Translations under genes and position numbers: made by a program
Notes under the pieces: model-generated
Databases searched by the model: none
What the model saw: only the letters and a program-made list of their open reading frames with translations
What the model was told of the DNA's origin: nothing
Source of the DNA: JAKORR01 sp964608495
GTDB lineage: Bacteria; Armatimonadota; Zipacnadia; Zipacnadales; FEN-943
Assembly (NCBI GenBank): GCA_964608495.1
Contig: CAZSOQ010000058.1
Span: 1-24,673 of the forward strand
Direction of reading: 5' to 3'
DNA length: 24,673 nt
Part shown: positions 6,773-15,679 of the stretch, one piece after another
How positions within the stretch are numbered: the first letter of the stretch is position 1
How the letters are laid out: every line of letters begins with the position of its first letter

Positions 6773-7711
6773 GTGCCAGCTCTCGTCGCATGCGCACTGC
6801 TGTTGTGTTCGCACGCCCAGGGGGACCCCAAGCTTACCGTCACGCCCTATGGGTATGGAAAGCTCATGGTGACACACGTCGGGGACACGACCAAGGGCGA
6901 CTACTCGGCCATGAGGCCCGGCCTGCTGTTCAAGTACGGTGACTGGCAGTTCATCACCCTCTACGACATCGGCCACCGGGCCCGCGGCACCTACGACCAG
7001 CTCCTCGACGCCTGGCTCTGCTACACCCCCAAGGGGAAGGCCCTCAAGCGGCTGGAGTTCCTTCAGGGCCACATCCCGGGTGGCTGGGAGGCTCGCACGA
7101 GCTCGGCTTGGATCCACACGGTGAACCGCAGTCTCGTGATCAGCCGGCTGATCACGAGCACCTACGACACCTTCCTGTGGACCGAGTGGGAGAACCCGCT
7201 GATCGAGAAGGGCATTGTGGGGGTGGGGGTATTCAATGGTGCGGGCATGAACAACGACGACCCGGACGGGTCGAAGGACCTGATGGTGGGCCTGCGAGCG
7301 CCGGTGGACAACTGGACCCTCGAGCTGACCAGGTACATGGGCCACGGGACGAGCGACTTGCACTTCACCGAGGCCATGGCTCAGTGGGCACAGGAGGACT
7401 GGTGGCTCAGCGCCGAGTACTGGCGCGGCCATCGCGCCGGTACGGACCACCGTGGCGGCTACATCCTGGCCCGCAAGAACCTGGGCGGCAAGTGGTGGAC
7501 GAGCAATCGCTGGGAGCGCTGGAGCTTCGATCCGGTCGGCGGCCCCGACGGCCACTGGGACCGGACCACCCTGGGCGTCAGCTACGAGACCGAGCCCGGC
7601 TGGCGGGCGCTGCTCAACTACGAGATCTACAACGGCGACAAGGCGCCCAAGGACCAGTGGATGGCCGAGCTCCAGTTCCGCTGGTATCCCTGGACCCACA
7701 AGAAGAAGTAG
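6773..7711 (+). CDS. Outer-membrane beta-barrel, phosphate-selective porin (OprP/OprO)-like
   Basis: 312 residues. The GTG at 6773 has GGAGGG 6 nt upstream (6761-6766), much better than the upstream in-frame ATG at 6713. A short signal peptide is followed by many alternating aromatic/polar strands (FKYGDWQFITLYDIG, WTLELTRYMG, WWLSAEYWRG, WRALLNYEIY, WMAELQFRWYPW). The segment LLDAWLCYTPKGKALKRLEF, followed by GHIPGGWEARTSS and NRSLV, follows the order seen in phosphate-selective porin O/P proteins (a strand, then GQFK-PFG and a conserved Arg-Ser-Leu). It would form a channel in the outer membrane; the solute is unknown. The last strand is followed by THKKK rather than ending in an aromatic residue. 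It stands alone between its own promoter and a convergent gene. Confidence 0.65.
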   Translation: MPALVACALLLCSHAQGDPKLTVTPYGYGKLMVTHVGDTTKGDYSAMRPGLLFKYGDWQFITLYDIGHRARGTYDQLLDAWLCYTPKGKALKRLEFLQGHIPGGWEARTSSAWIHTVNRSLVISRLITSTYDTFLWTEWENPLIEKGIVGVGVFNGAGMNNDDPDGSKDLMVGLRAPVDNWTLELTRYMGHGTSDLHFTEAMAQWAQEDWWLSAEYWRGHRAGTDHRGGYILARKNLGGKWWTSNRWERWSFDPVGGPDGHWDRTTLGVSYETEPGWRALLNYEIYNGDKAPKDQWMAELQFRWYPWTHKKK

Positions 7712-7787
7712 CCGCCCGCCTGCCCCCACGCACCGGCGGAGGTACCCCCTCCCCGTACGGCGGCGGGACGGCTTCGGATCTCTCCAG

Positions 7788-7819
7788 AGCCGGGGCGCCT
7801 TGGCGAGGGCGTCCCGGCT
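7788..7819. terminator. Hairpin between convergent genes, probable two-way terminator
   Basis: AGCCGGGGCGCC (7788-7799) pairs with GGGCGTCCCGGCT (7807-7819): about 12 pairs including one G-T, with an 8-nt loop. It lies between the converging ends of the porin-like gene (7711) and the LamG gene (7871). No clear T-run follows on either strand, so its strength as an intrinsic terminator is uncertain. Confidence 0.5.
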
Positions 7820-7870
7820 ATCGTTGTCTCCCCGATAGGCAGCCGCTGGAGGGTGCGCTCCCGAGCTCCG

Positions 7871-10800
7871 TCACTCCGGCGCCAGCGTTCTGAAGTCCCA
7901 GGGCCTCAGCTCCAGGACCACTCTCCTCTCGCCGGCGCTCCCCCCCACATCGCACTCCACGTCCAGCGCCAGGTCCCTCAGCCCGCGGGCGGCGTACCCC
8001 CTCGGCAGGCTCAGCTCCACGCGCCGCGCCTGTGAACTGTCGTTCACCACGGCGATCCGGTCCCCGAACTGCCGCACCCACAGCCTCTCGTCGGCGGCCG
8101 CCTCCTCGGGCAGCACCCGACCGGCGAAGGGCGCGGGCTCGGTCATCGGCAGACCCCGGAAGGCCCGGCAGAACTCGCGCAGGTCCTGCTCGTGGCCCAT
8201 GGTCCCGCGGAACCAGTTGTAGAAGGTGACGTGGCCGGGGTTCTGGAGCCGCAGCGCGTGGGTGAGCGGCTCGTAGTAGGCCCGCCCCACCGGGTAGCCC
8301 GGACCCACGCGGAAGCCCTTGGGATGGCTGGGCAGCTCCCAGTAGATGTAGTAAAGCTCGACGCCGCTGAGCTCCCCCGAGCGGAAGAAGCCCGACAGCT
8401 CGGGCTGGAAGAAGAACAGCTTGTTCCACGGCGCGGGCCAGTAGCGGTCCCCGTCCACCCCTACCACGCGGCTGAGCACGATCCCTTCCTCGCCCTCGTA
8501 CAGGGCCGGGTCGTAGCCGTGGTACTTGTGCAGGTCCAGCAGGTCCACCGGGGCCTTCTCCCAGTCGCGCTTCTCGCCCGGGTCGTTGCTGGGGATCTTG
8601 GTGAAGACCATCAGGTCCTTGGCCGGGTCGGCCTGCCGCACGGCCTCGAGGCACCGCCGCCAGTGATCGTGGATGCGCCGGCAGCGCCACTGGATCCACG
8701 CGTCCCACTCGTTCTCCTTCAGCCACTGGTAGCGGCTCTCGGCATCGCCCGCCGTGCCTCCCACCACGATCCCCGTGTCCTTCTGGAACTCGCTCACGTC
8801 GAACTCGCTGTAACCCGACTCCTCCGGTGGGTGCGCCCGGTTGCCGCCGACGTACAGGTTCCCGAACTTCCCGTTGGCCCGGAAGCCCACGGCCGGCACG
8901 CACCCCCACCCCCGCGTCTTCTCCGCCATCTCGCGCAGGAGGTCGTACATCAGCTCCTGCACGACCGGGTGCAGCGGGTCGGGCACGGTGCCGAAGAAGT
9001 CCATGGTCTCGCCGGACCGCGTGACCTGGTAGAGGTCCGCCATGGCCTCGTACTCCTCGGCGCCCTTGCCCGACAGGTAGAACACGAGCGAGTCCACTCG
9101 CGGCACCACCTGCACCCCGGCCCTCTCGGCCGCCGGCAACACGTCCTCGAACACGTCCCCCTCGCCCCCCTGCGGGAACAGGCGCGAGGCGAAGTTCGCG
9201 CTCCTGCCGAAGTTGTATGGATGGAACTCCAGCCGGTTGAACCCCATGAACCGCAGGTACTCCATCAGGCACGCCACCGAGGCCTGCCGCGTGGCCGCGT
9301 TCGCCCTCGTCGAGCCGTACTGCTCGTACAGCGGCGACACCCACGGGTAGAACAGGCTCACGGTACGCTCCTGCCCGCCCGGGGCCTTCGTCTGCACGGC
9401 CAGGTCCGCCAGCTCCGGCTGCACCTCGTACACCGCCATCCGCGCCACCGCAGCCCCCGTCGTCTCGGTCTTCTCCTGCTCCTTGCCCGAGGACGAGATC
9501 GTCACCTCGACCGCCGCCGTCTTTGGGAAGAACAGCGTCACCTGCTGGAAGGGTCTGTTGTCGGTCGCATACTCCCTACCGGTATAGGTCACATGGAGGT
9601 TCGCCAGGTCCCTCTGGCCGATCCCAGTGCCCGTCAGCAGCGGGCTGGTCTCGGCCTCGCCCACCGCGTCCAGCGCTGTCTCCAGGCATCGCTCGATGTC
9701 GTTGATGCTCTCGACCACCAGCAGGTGCGCCCGCGGCAGGGGCCGGCACGCCAGTCGGTACGAGAAGCCCGGCAGCACCTTGCGCTCTCGGCCGTAGACG
9801 TCCCGTGTCTCCTCGACGCTCTCCGGCGGCCCGGGCAGCCGATACTCGCGTCCGCCCGCGAGCTTCACCACGCGTGACCGCCCCCACTCGCGGAAGCCAT
9901 GGTCCGTGCCCGTGCAGTCCACGGCGTCCACCAGCCGGCACGGCACCGCGTCGGCGATGCGCCCACTGCGCACCAGCTCGGCGCACAGCGCCCGCCCCTG
10001 CTCGTCGTAGGGCCGCACGGCCCCGTCGAACCAGAAGGCCTGGCCCTCCGCGGGCTCCAGGTACGCTCGCCCGTCGCACAGCACCTTCCCGTCCGCGGTC
10101 ATCTCCCACTTCCGCGGTGCCCTCACTCGCGGCACCTCCTTCACTGCCAGCGTGGTCTCCCAGGCCTCGGCTCTCTCCACCGACGCGCCGTCCACCGTCA
10201 CCGACAGTCGGTGCTCGCCCGGCGCCGTGCGGTACCAGGCCGGGAGCACGAAGCGACAGCGCCAGGTGTTCGCCCCCGGCTTCACCCTCTGCGGCGACCG
10301 GGGCGATACCCGCACCAGCGCCGCTCCGTCCAGCATCGCCACCGGCTCGGCGCCCGAGGCCTCCGTCTGCGCCTCGCCCGAGAAGGTCACGCCGAACTCC
10401 TCGCCCGGCAGGATCTCCTTCGGCGCTCGCAGCTCAGCCGCCCGCACGGCGGGGATGGCCAGGCCCTCCATCACTCGCCGCACCTGCCCGGCGGTCAGCG
10501 GCAGGTCGAAGACCCGCAGCTCGTCTATCAGCGCCTCGGCCGGGCTCTGGCCCTGCCAATCCGCCCCGACGAGGAACCGGCTCCCCGAGCGCGGCTCCCA
10601 GGTCGTCTGGCGCCCCGCCACCTGCCGCCCGTCCACAAACAGCGCGTTCCCCTTCTCGCTGTCCCAGGTGCCGGCGATGTGGTGCCACTCGCCCGCCCGC
10701 CAATCGCTCACCGGTGCCGTCGAGTAGGCGTCCGCCTCCGACCTCAGGTCCAGCCGCAGCGGCCCCGACATCCACTTCCACAGGTACAGCGTGTTCTGCG

Positions 10801-11134
10801 GCTTGTCGTGAAAGGGCAGGTCATCGGCGAAGAACCCATGGTTCTTCCCATCATCGCCGTCCCAGGACGGGCGGACCCACAGGCACGCGGTGCCCCTCGG
10901 CTTGTGCAGATTCCCCTCGGCCGGATAGGCGAGCACGCACGACCCGTCGGCCACGAAGGCCTGCCCCCGCTTGCCGGCCTGGAAGGCCGCCTCGCCGCCC
11001 GTCACCATGGCCTCGCCCTGACCGACCTGTGGCACCGGCGACCCGTCGAAGTCGGCGCTGAAGACCACCTGAGGGTGAGGCCCCGCCAGTGAAGCCGCGA
11101 GAAGCGCCGCGGCTATCAGGGGTGCGCTAAGCAT
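7871..11134 (-). CDS. Large secreted LamG-domain protein with probable TIM-barrel glycosidase-like region
   Basis: 1087 residues with a clear signal peptide (MLSAPLIAAALLAASLAG). Residues about 25-225 form a LamG/concanavalin-like jelly roll (VVFSADFDGS, then GTACLWVRPSWDG, WHHIAGTWDSEKGNALFVDG, ALIDELRVFDLPLTAGQV). An Ig-like stretch follows (about 235-340). Residues about 590-970 look like a TIM barrel: FNRLEFHPYNFG, AGVQVVPRVDS, and SGYSEFDVSEFQKDTG near 773, a pattern seen in GH42/GHL10-like barrels, then DAWIQWRCRRIHDHW. The last 90 residues look like a small beta domain ending the barrel. It has AGGAGG 8 nt before the ATG. I cannot assign a known GH family or substrate. It follows the acetyltransferase gene after 61 nt and may share its transcript. 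Confidence 0.7.
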   Translation of the reverse strand: MLSAPLIAAALLAASLAGPHPQVVFSADFDGSPVPQVGQGEAMVTGGEAAFQAGKRGQAFVADGSCVLAYPAEGNLHKPRGTACLWVRPSWDGDDGKNHGFFADDLPFHDKPQNTLYLWKWMSGPLRLDLRSEADAYSTAPVSDWRAGEWHHIAGTWDSEKGNALFVDGRQVAGRQTTWEPRSGSRFLVGADWQGQSPAEALIDELRVFDLPLTAGQVRRVMEGLAIPAVRAAELRAPKEILPGEEFGVTFSGEAQTEASGAEPVAMLDGAALVRVSPRSPQRVKPGANTWRCRFVLPAWYRTAPGEHRLSVTVDGASVERAEAWETTLAVKEVPRVRAPRKWEMTADGKVLCDGRAYLEPAEGQAFWFDGAVRPYDEQGRALCAELVRSGRIADAVPCRLVDAVDCTGTDHGFREWGRSRVVKLAGGREYRLPGPPESVEETRDVYGRERKVLPGFSYRLACRPLPRAHLLVVESINDIERCLETALDAVGEAETSPLLTGTGIGQRDLANLHVTYTGREYATDNRPFQQVTLFFPKTAAVEVTISSSGKEQEKTETTGAAVARMAVYEVQPELADLAVQTKAPGGQERTVSLFYPWVSPLYEQYGSTRANAATRQASVACLMEYLRFMGFNRLEFHPYNFGRSANFASRLFPQGGEGDVFEDVLPAAERAGVQVVPRVDSLVFYLSGKGAEEYEAMADLYQVTRSGETMDFFGTVPDPLHPVVQELMYDLLREMAEKTRGWGCVPAVGFRANGKFGNLYVGGNRAHPPEESGYSEFDVSEFQKDTGIVVGGTAGDAESRYQWLKENEWDAWIQWRCRRIHDHWRRCLEAVRQADPAKDLMVFTKIPSNDPGEKRDWEKAPVDLLDLHKYHGYDPALYEGEEGIVLSRVVGVDGDRYWPAPWNKLFFFQPELSGFFRSGELSGVELYYIYWELPSHPKGFRVGPGYPVGRAYYEPLTHALRLQNPGHVTFYNWFRGTMGHEQDLREFCRAFRGLPMTEPAPFAGRVLPEEAAADERLWVRQFGDRIAVVNDSSQARRVELSLPRGYAARGLRDLALDVECDVGGSAGERRVVLELRPWDFRTLAPE

Positions 11135-11195
11135 GGCTCGTTCCTCCTTGGGACACTGCTGCTACGCGGCCGCCCGCCGGGCCCGCCTGGCCGGC

Positions 11196-12809
11196 TCAGG
11201 ACCGGTCGGGGGCGCCACGCCACTCCAGGCTGCGGTCGGCGTCGCGCAGACGCCGCGACAGCGTGCGGGCCAGGTTGTGCAGCACCTTCCTGCCGATCTC
11301 CGGGTGGTGCTGGATGGCATGGTGGAAATCCGCGTAGTCAATGACCAGCAGGTCGCAAGCGGTGGTGCATACCGCACCGGCCGACCGGGGCTCGCGGTCC
11401 ACCAGAGCCATCTCGCCGAAGACCTGCCCCTCCCCTATTTCGGCCAGCACCACGTCGGCCTTCTCGCCGACCACGATCGCCACCGTGCCACTCACGATTA
11501 TATACAACGCCTTGCTCGGCGCCCCGGCCTCGAACACCACTTCCCCTGCCTCGTGGCGCCGCTCGTGGCACACGGAGCGGATCGCGGCGATCTCCTCGTC
11601 GCCCAGCCCCTGGAAGATGTGCACGTGGCGCGCCAGGTCGCAGATCGTTCGCCCCTTGTTCTGCTCGACGAAGGCCCGCTCCACCAGCGCCTTCATCTGC
11701 GCGGCCTCCGGCACCAGGTCGAGCTGCCCCAGCGCCCAGGGCGTGTACAGCTTCACCATCTTCACCACGTCCAGCCGCTCCACGTCCTCGAAGACCATGG
11801 CCGGGCAGTACCCCACGGGGAAGAAGCCGAGCTGCGCCAGCGCCGCCTGCATCCGCGGCGAGTGCGCGTTCACGTCGGCCTGCACGTACGCCGGGCTGTA
11901 GCGCTCGGTCACATGCTCCAGGAAGCGCCTGACGAGGGTCCCCTTGGTCGGGTCGTCGGTGGCGATGAGCTCGAAGAGGCGCACCTTCTCGTCAATCGGG
12001 TCGTGCACGTACCCCGCCGCGCCCACCAGCGCCTCTCCTCGCCGCGCCACCAGGTACTCCGCGTCGTGGGAGGCCAGCTTCAGGTACCCGTGCTCCAGCC
12101 TCATCCCCCCGCAGACCTCGCGGTTCACCGCCCTGCCGCGCCCGATCCGCAGCAGCCGGTAGGCCTTCTCGCCCGCCAACTCCTCGGTCTCGATCTCCTC
12201 GTCCCAGGGGTAGCAGACCGCGTCCTCGGCCACGATGAGGTCCGGCTCGAGCCCGCAGTTCTCCAGCGCCTGACAGCCCAGCGCGAAGACCGACGGGATC
12301 ACACGGGGGTTGTTGCGCCGCAGCCTCCCCGCATTGCCGAAGAGCTGGGCCATGAGGGCCATGCTCTCGCGCCGGTCGCCGATCTTGTAGGCCATCGGCT
12401 CGAAGCCCACGACGCGGAAGCCCTGCCGCCCGCAGATCTTCTGCGCCCCCGGGTGCACGGTCCTGCACTCGGCGAAGCCCCACTCGACGTAGCCCCTGGC
12501 CCGCTCGACCAGCGCCGCCGCCAGCGCCGTGCCCGCTCCCTGCGACCGCTGCCCGGGGTCCACCGCCAACCGGCCGAACTCGCCGATGAGGTCGTCGGCG
12601 TCCCCCACGTCGAGCATCACGGCCGCCGTGCCGCAGACAACGCCCTGGTCGTCCTCAGCGACCACCCAGACGATATCGTCGTCGAACACGCCCTTCTTGA
12701 CCCATCGCGCGTCGTAGAACTGCTGGAAGGGGAAGTCGTCCCCGTAGACGGCGCGGTAGATCCCTATCACGCGCTCGACATCGGCCTCGTCTATCTCTCT
12801 TATCCTCAC
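11196..12809 (-). CDS. Double GNAT acetyltransferase fused to a C-terminal cyclic-nucleotide-binding domain
   Basis: 537 residues. Residues 1-145 are a GNAT domain; motif A is FGRLAVDPGQRSQGAGTAL (78-96), with RSQGAG binding acetyl-CoA. Residues about 205-355 look like a second, more diverged GNAT fold (ELIATDDPTKGTLVRRFL, then SPRMQAALAQLGFFPVGY). Residues about 390-520 are a cNMP-binding domain (CAP_ED): the phosphate-binding cassette FGEMALVDREPRSA (464-477) keeps the Gly, Glu466 and Arg475 expected for cAMP or cGMP binding. No DNA-binding helix-turn-helix follows. The start is a GTG whose codon overlaps the TPR gene stop (GTGA), with GGGAGG upstream. By analogy with cAMP-controlled protein lysine acetyltransferases, it may acetylate proteins or small molecules under second-messenger control; the substrate is unknown. 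Confidence 0.85.
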   Translation of the reverse strand: MRIREIDEADVERVIGIYRAVYGDDFPFQQFYDARWVKKGVFDDDIVWVVAEDDQGVVCGTAAVMLDVGDADDLIGEFGRLAVDPGQRSQGAGTALAAALVERARGYVEWGFAECRTVHPGAQKICGRQGFRVVGFEPMAYKIGDRRESMALMAQLFGNAGRLRRNNPRVIPSVFALGCQALENCGLEPDLIVAEDAVCYPWDEEIETEELAGEKAYRLLRIGRGRAVNREVCGGMRLEHGYLKLASHDAEYLVARRGEALVGAAGYVHDPIDEKVRLFELIATDDPTKGTLVRRFLEHVTERYSPAYVQADVNAHSPRMQAALAQLGFFPVGYCPAMVFEDVERLDVVKMVKLYTPWALGQLDLVPEAAQMKALVERAFVEQNKGRTICDLARHVHIFQGLGDEEIAAIRSVCHERRHEAGEVVFEAGAPSKALYIIVSGTVAIVVGEKADVVLAEIGEGQVFGEMALVDREPRSAGAVCTTACDLLVIDYADFHHAIQHHPEIGRKVLHNLARTLSRRLRDADRSLEWRGAPDRS

Positions 12810-13804
12810 CGCCCACCACCTCCCTCGCGCGCCTCGGGGGCCTCATCAGCACCCAGCTCCCGCAGGTGCTCCTTCGCCAGTGACACTTCCTCGCTCATCC
12901 TGTCCTCGCTCGCCAGCTTGAGGAACTCCCGGAACGACTCGACGGCCCTATCCCGCCAGCCCGCCTTCTTGCACACCACGCCCCTGCCGAACCATGCCCA
13001 CGCGAAGCGGGGCTTCAGCCGGATCGCATGCTCGTAGTCCTCGACGGCCCGCGCGTAGTCCCCCTTCATGGCGTAGGCGCTGGCACGATTGGCCCGCACG
13101 ATGGGGTCGTCCGGGTCCAGCTCCAGCGCCCCGCTGAAGTCTTCCAGCGCCCGGTCGTAGTCGCCGGCCTTCCAGTAGGCTTCACCTCGATGAGCGTGGG
13201 CCTCGAAGAGCCCGGGCGCGAGCTCCACGGCCCGCGTGAAGCTTTCCATGGCGCCTTCCTCCCCCAGCTCGGCGCGGGCGAGCGCCAGCGCGATGTGGGC
13301 GAAGGGGTCCTGCGGCCCGAGGTCCACAGCCACGCGCGCCGCCACGACAGCACTGTCGCACTTCTGGGCCCACCACAGCGCGCTCGACGCCAACTGCCAC
13401 GCCGTGCCGCTGTCGCGATGCCTCAGCGCCAGCTCCGCGGCCCACTCGCCTACCCGCGCCAGATCGGGCGATCCCTTCTGCCACGCGTCCCTGAGCATCG
13501 CGCGGTACAGGGCGCTCGTGTCCCGCAGCTTCCTCTGCGTGGGGTCCAGCCGCCGGGCGGCCTCCAGGCCCAGCCATGCGCTCCGCAGCATCTCCAGCGG
13601 CGGGGCGGGCGTCGAGATGAAGGGCAGGGCCCACGACACGTCGCTCAGCAGGTACAGCCTCTCCCAGTCGCCAGCGACGATCGCCTGCTCCACTTCCTGC
13701 TCGCGCGCCACCGACTCCTCTCCCGCCTGTGAGCGCGGCAGAGGATTGAGCACAGCCGCCAGGGCTAGCGCTGCGAGAGCAGAGGATCTCATGCCTGGTC
13801 CCAT
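12806..13804 (-). CDS. Exported TPR-repeat protein
   Basis: 332 residues with a signal-like N-terminus (MRSSALAALALAAVLNPLP after an in-frame ATG at 13792, which may be the true start; ATG 13804 adds four residues). Residues about 30-165 are alpha-helical and of unknown type. Residues about 168-303 contain four tetratricopeptide repeats with the usual Trp/Leu/Gly/Tyr-Ala-Pro spacing (AHAHRGEAYWKAGDYDRALE, ANRASAYAMKGDYARAVEDY, AWFGRGVVCKKAGWRDRAVE). TPRs hold protein partners. The end of the gene overlaps the acetyltransferase gene by 4 nt, so the two are co-translated; why an exported TPR protein pairs with a cytoplasmic enzyme is not clear. The C-terminal tail is acidic then Gly-rich. Confidence 0.82.
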   Translation of the reverse strand: MGPGMRSSALAALALAAVLNPLPRSQAGEESVAREQEVEQAIVAGDWERLYLLSDVSWALPFISTPAPPLEMLRSAWLGLEAARRLDPTQRKLRDTSALYRAMLRDAWQKGSPDLARVGEWAAELALRHRDSGTAWQLASSALWWAQKCDSAVVAARVAVDLGPQDPFAHIALALARAELGEEGAMESFTRAVELAPGLFEAHAHRGEAYWKAGDYDRALEDFSGALELDPDDPIVRANRASAYAMKGDYARAVEDYEHAIRLKPRFAWAWFGRGVVCKKAGWRDRAVESFREFLKLASEDRMSEEVSLAKEHLRELGADEAPEAREGGGGR

Positions 13805-13845
13805 GTGTCGCGGTCTGCCCTGCGCAAGGGCACGTCGGCGAGGGC

Positions 13846-13870
13846 CCGTGGCCCAGGGCCTGGGCCACGG
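13846..13870. terminator. Perfect palindrome after the esterase gene, possible terminator
   Basis: CCGTGGCCCAGG and CCTGGGCCACGG form perfect 12-bp arms around one central G. It lies 36 nt past the esterase stop codon and 41 nt before the TPR start on the minus strand. No T-run follows, so it may work as a hairpin that protects or ends the esterase transcript, or be a protein-binding site. Confidence 0.4.
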
Positions 13871-13906
13871 CGCGCTCCGCCGTCCGGGCCGCCCTGCCCC
13901 GAGGGC

Positions 13907-15502
13907 CTAGAACTTGTTGGCCGTCACTCCCGGCCAGTCGTCCGTCCGGAAGGGCGACGCGGGAAGGCCTTCCTCGTTGTACAGGTTGCACACCGGGTTG
14001 TCAGCCCAGCCGTACCGCACGGCGACGGGCGCGGCCACCTCGGGCGACGACACCACTACCGTGTCACCCTCTATCTCTGCGGTGGCCCACACGAACTTCT
14101 TGTCCTCGCCGGCGATGACGAACCCCTTCAGCTCCGGGCCGCCTCTGGCGACCAGACCGCCGCCCACATGGTCGAGTTGCAGGCGGATCTTGTTCCCCTC
14201 AACGGCCATGGCCTTGTAGGCCGGCCCGAAGTACTCGATGTCCCGGTTGAAGGTCTTGGCCAGCGCCCACAGCGCCAGCCGTTGCCCTACGTCCTGCTTG
14301 TTCCGCGGGTGGATGTTCTCCGCCTCGCCGATGTCTATCGTCACGGCCATGCCCGTGTTCGGCAGCTGCAGCGTCATCGTCTGCGCTTCCCGTAGCTCCG
14401 CCCAGGCGCTGCCGTTGTTGGGGTCGGTCTGCACCGCCATGAAGTTGGCCAGTTGCACGAACAGGAAGGGGAAGTCGCCCTGGCCCCAGTTCTCCCGCCA
14501 GCACTCGATCATCGCCGCGAACAGCGTCCGGTACTGGTACGCCCGTCCCGCGTTGCCCTCGCCCTGGTACCAGATCGCGCCCTGGATGCCGTAGGGGATC
14601 AGGGGCTGGATCATGGCGTTGTACAGGGCCGAGGGCGTGCAGTGGTTCCCTACGGGCCCGGGGCCCTTGGGGGCCGGCGGCGGCTGAGTCCCTTCCTGCT
14701 TGGCCCTCTCCACCGCCTTCTGCCATTCCGCCCGCGCCTTCTGGTATTCGCTGCTGGCCTTGTTGAACTCGGCGTTGTACTGCGCCCAGTTCGCCACCAA
14801 GTCAGGATGCTCCGCGATCTGCGCCCTCACCCGCTCCACCAGCGACTTCGTCTGCTCGTACTCGTCCATCTTCTCCAGCGTCGTCCAGGCCTCCGCCGGC
14901 GTCCCGCCCCAGGAGCTGTTGATCAGCCCGATCGGCAGGTTCAGCTCGCGGTGCAAGTCGCGCCCGAAGAAGTAGCCCACCGCCGTGAACCCGGGCACCG
15001 TCTCCGGGCTGCACTCGACCCAGGTCCCCTGCACGTCCTGCAGCGGCGTCAGCGACGAGGTGCGCTGCACGGTGAAGAGCCGAATCTTGGGGTACTGCGC
15101 GTCCGCGATCTCCTGCGGGGCGTTGTCCGAGTTCGCCACATTCCACTGCATGTTCGACTGGCCCGAGCACACCCACACCTCGCCCACCAGCACGTTGTTG
15201 ATCTCGATCCGGTTGTTCCCCGTCACGGTCAGCCGGAAGGGGCCCCCGTAGGTCAGCGGGTCCAGCCGCACCAGCCACTTCCCGTCATCCCCCGCCGTCG
15301 CCTTCTGCTCCTGGTCGCACATCGCGACCGCAACCGCCTCGCCGGGGTCCGCCTTGCCCCAGACGGGCACCGCCACGCCGTGCTGCAGCACCATATTGTC
15401 GCAGAAGAGAGCGGGAAGCGTGACCTCGGCCCCGGCCTTCGGCAGGGGCATCAGCGCGGCCATCAGCGCGACCAACAGAGCTGGGCCCACGAGTGAGCGC
15501 AT
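13907..15502 (-). CDS. Sialate O-acetylesterase family (SASA) carbohydrate esterase
   Basis: 531 residues from the ATG at 15502, which has GGAGGG 7 nt upstream and begins a signal peptide (MRSLVGPALLVALMAALMPLPKAGA). The longer open frame to 15676 has no such support. Family marks: a leading LFCDNMVLQ strand, catalytic GQSNMQW (Ser116), SSWGGTPAEAW (196-206), WYQGEGNA (311-318) and the catalytic His in ENIHPRNK (His398). Residues about 215-285 carry a charged, coiled-coil-like insertion (EKMDEYEQTKSLVERVRAQI, then KASSEYQKARAEWQKAVERA) ending in a Pro-rich run. SASA enzymes remove O-acetyl groups from sialic acids or from plant xylans and pectins. With a GH51-like enzyme just upstream, plant-type polysaccharide is the more likely target. 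Exported. Confidence 0.9.
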   Translation of the reverse strand: MRSLVGPALLVALMAALMPLPKAGAEVTLPALFCDNMVLQHGVAVPVWGKADPGEAVAVAMCDQEQKATAGDDGKWLVRLDPLTYGGPFRLTVTGNNRIEINNVLVGEVWVCSGQSNMQWNVANSDNAPQEIADAQYPKIRLFTVQRTSSLTPLQDVQGTWVECSPETVPGFTAVGYFFGRDLHRELNLPIGLINSSWGGTPAEAWTTLEKMDEYEQTKSLVERVRAQIAEHPDLVANWAQYNAEFNKASSEYQKARAEWQKAVERAKQEGTQPPPAPKGPGPVGNHCTPSALYNAMIQPLIPYGIQGAIWYQGEGNAGRAYQYRTLFAAMIECWRENWGQGDFPFLFVQLANFMAVQTDPNNGSAWAELREAQTMTLQLPNTGMAVTIDIGEAENIHPRNKQDVGQRLALWALAKTFNRDIEYFGPAYKAMAVEGNKIRLQLDHVGGGLVARGGPELKGFVIAGEDKKFVWATAEIEGDTVVVSSPEVAAPVAVRYGWADNPVCNLYNEEGLPASPFRTDDWPGVTANKF

Positions 15503-15679
15503 GTGGTATCCCTCCGTGAGACACACAGTCCAGGATCCCGGCGGTTCTCGAGCGCCGCGGACGTCGCCCGGCCAACGGCCCTTGTGACGTGCCGTGGGGG
15601 CACAGAGCGCGGTTTCGCCGCCGGCGAGGGCGCTCCTGCCACGCCCGCGCCGCGCAGAGCCCCCGCAGCCGAGCACCCG

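Noticed and set aside
8192..9877. 561-codon plus-strand open frame
   Set aside because: Antisense to the LamG gene; low-complexity His/Arg/Leu/Val composition with no domain.
11133..13037. 634-codon plus-strand open frame
   Set aside because: Antisense to the GNAT-cNMP and TPR genes, both of which have clear domains; the frame is a shadow caused by high GC.
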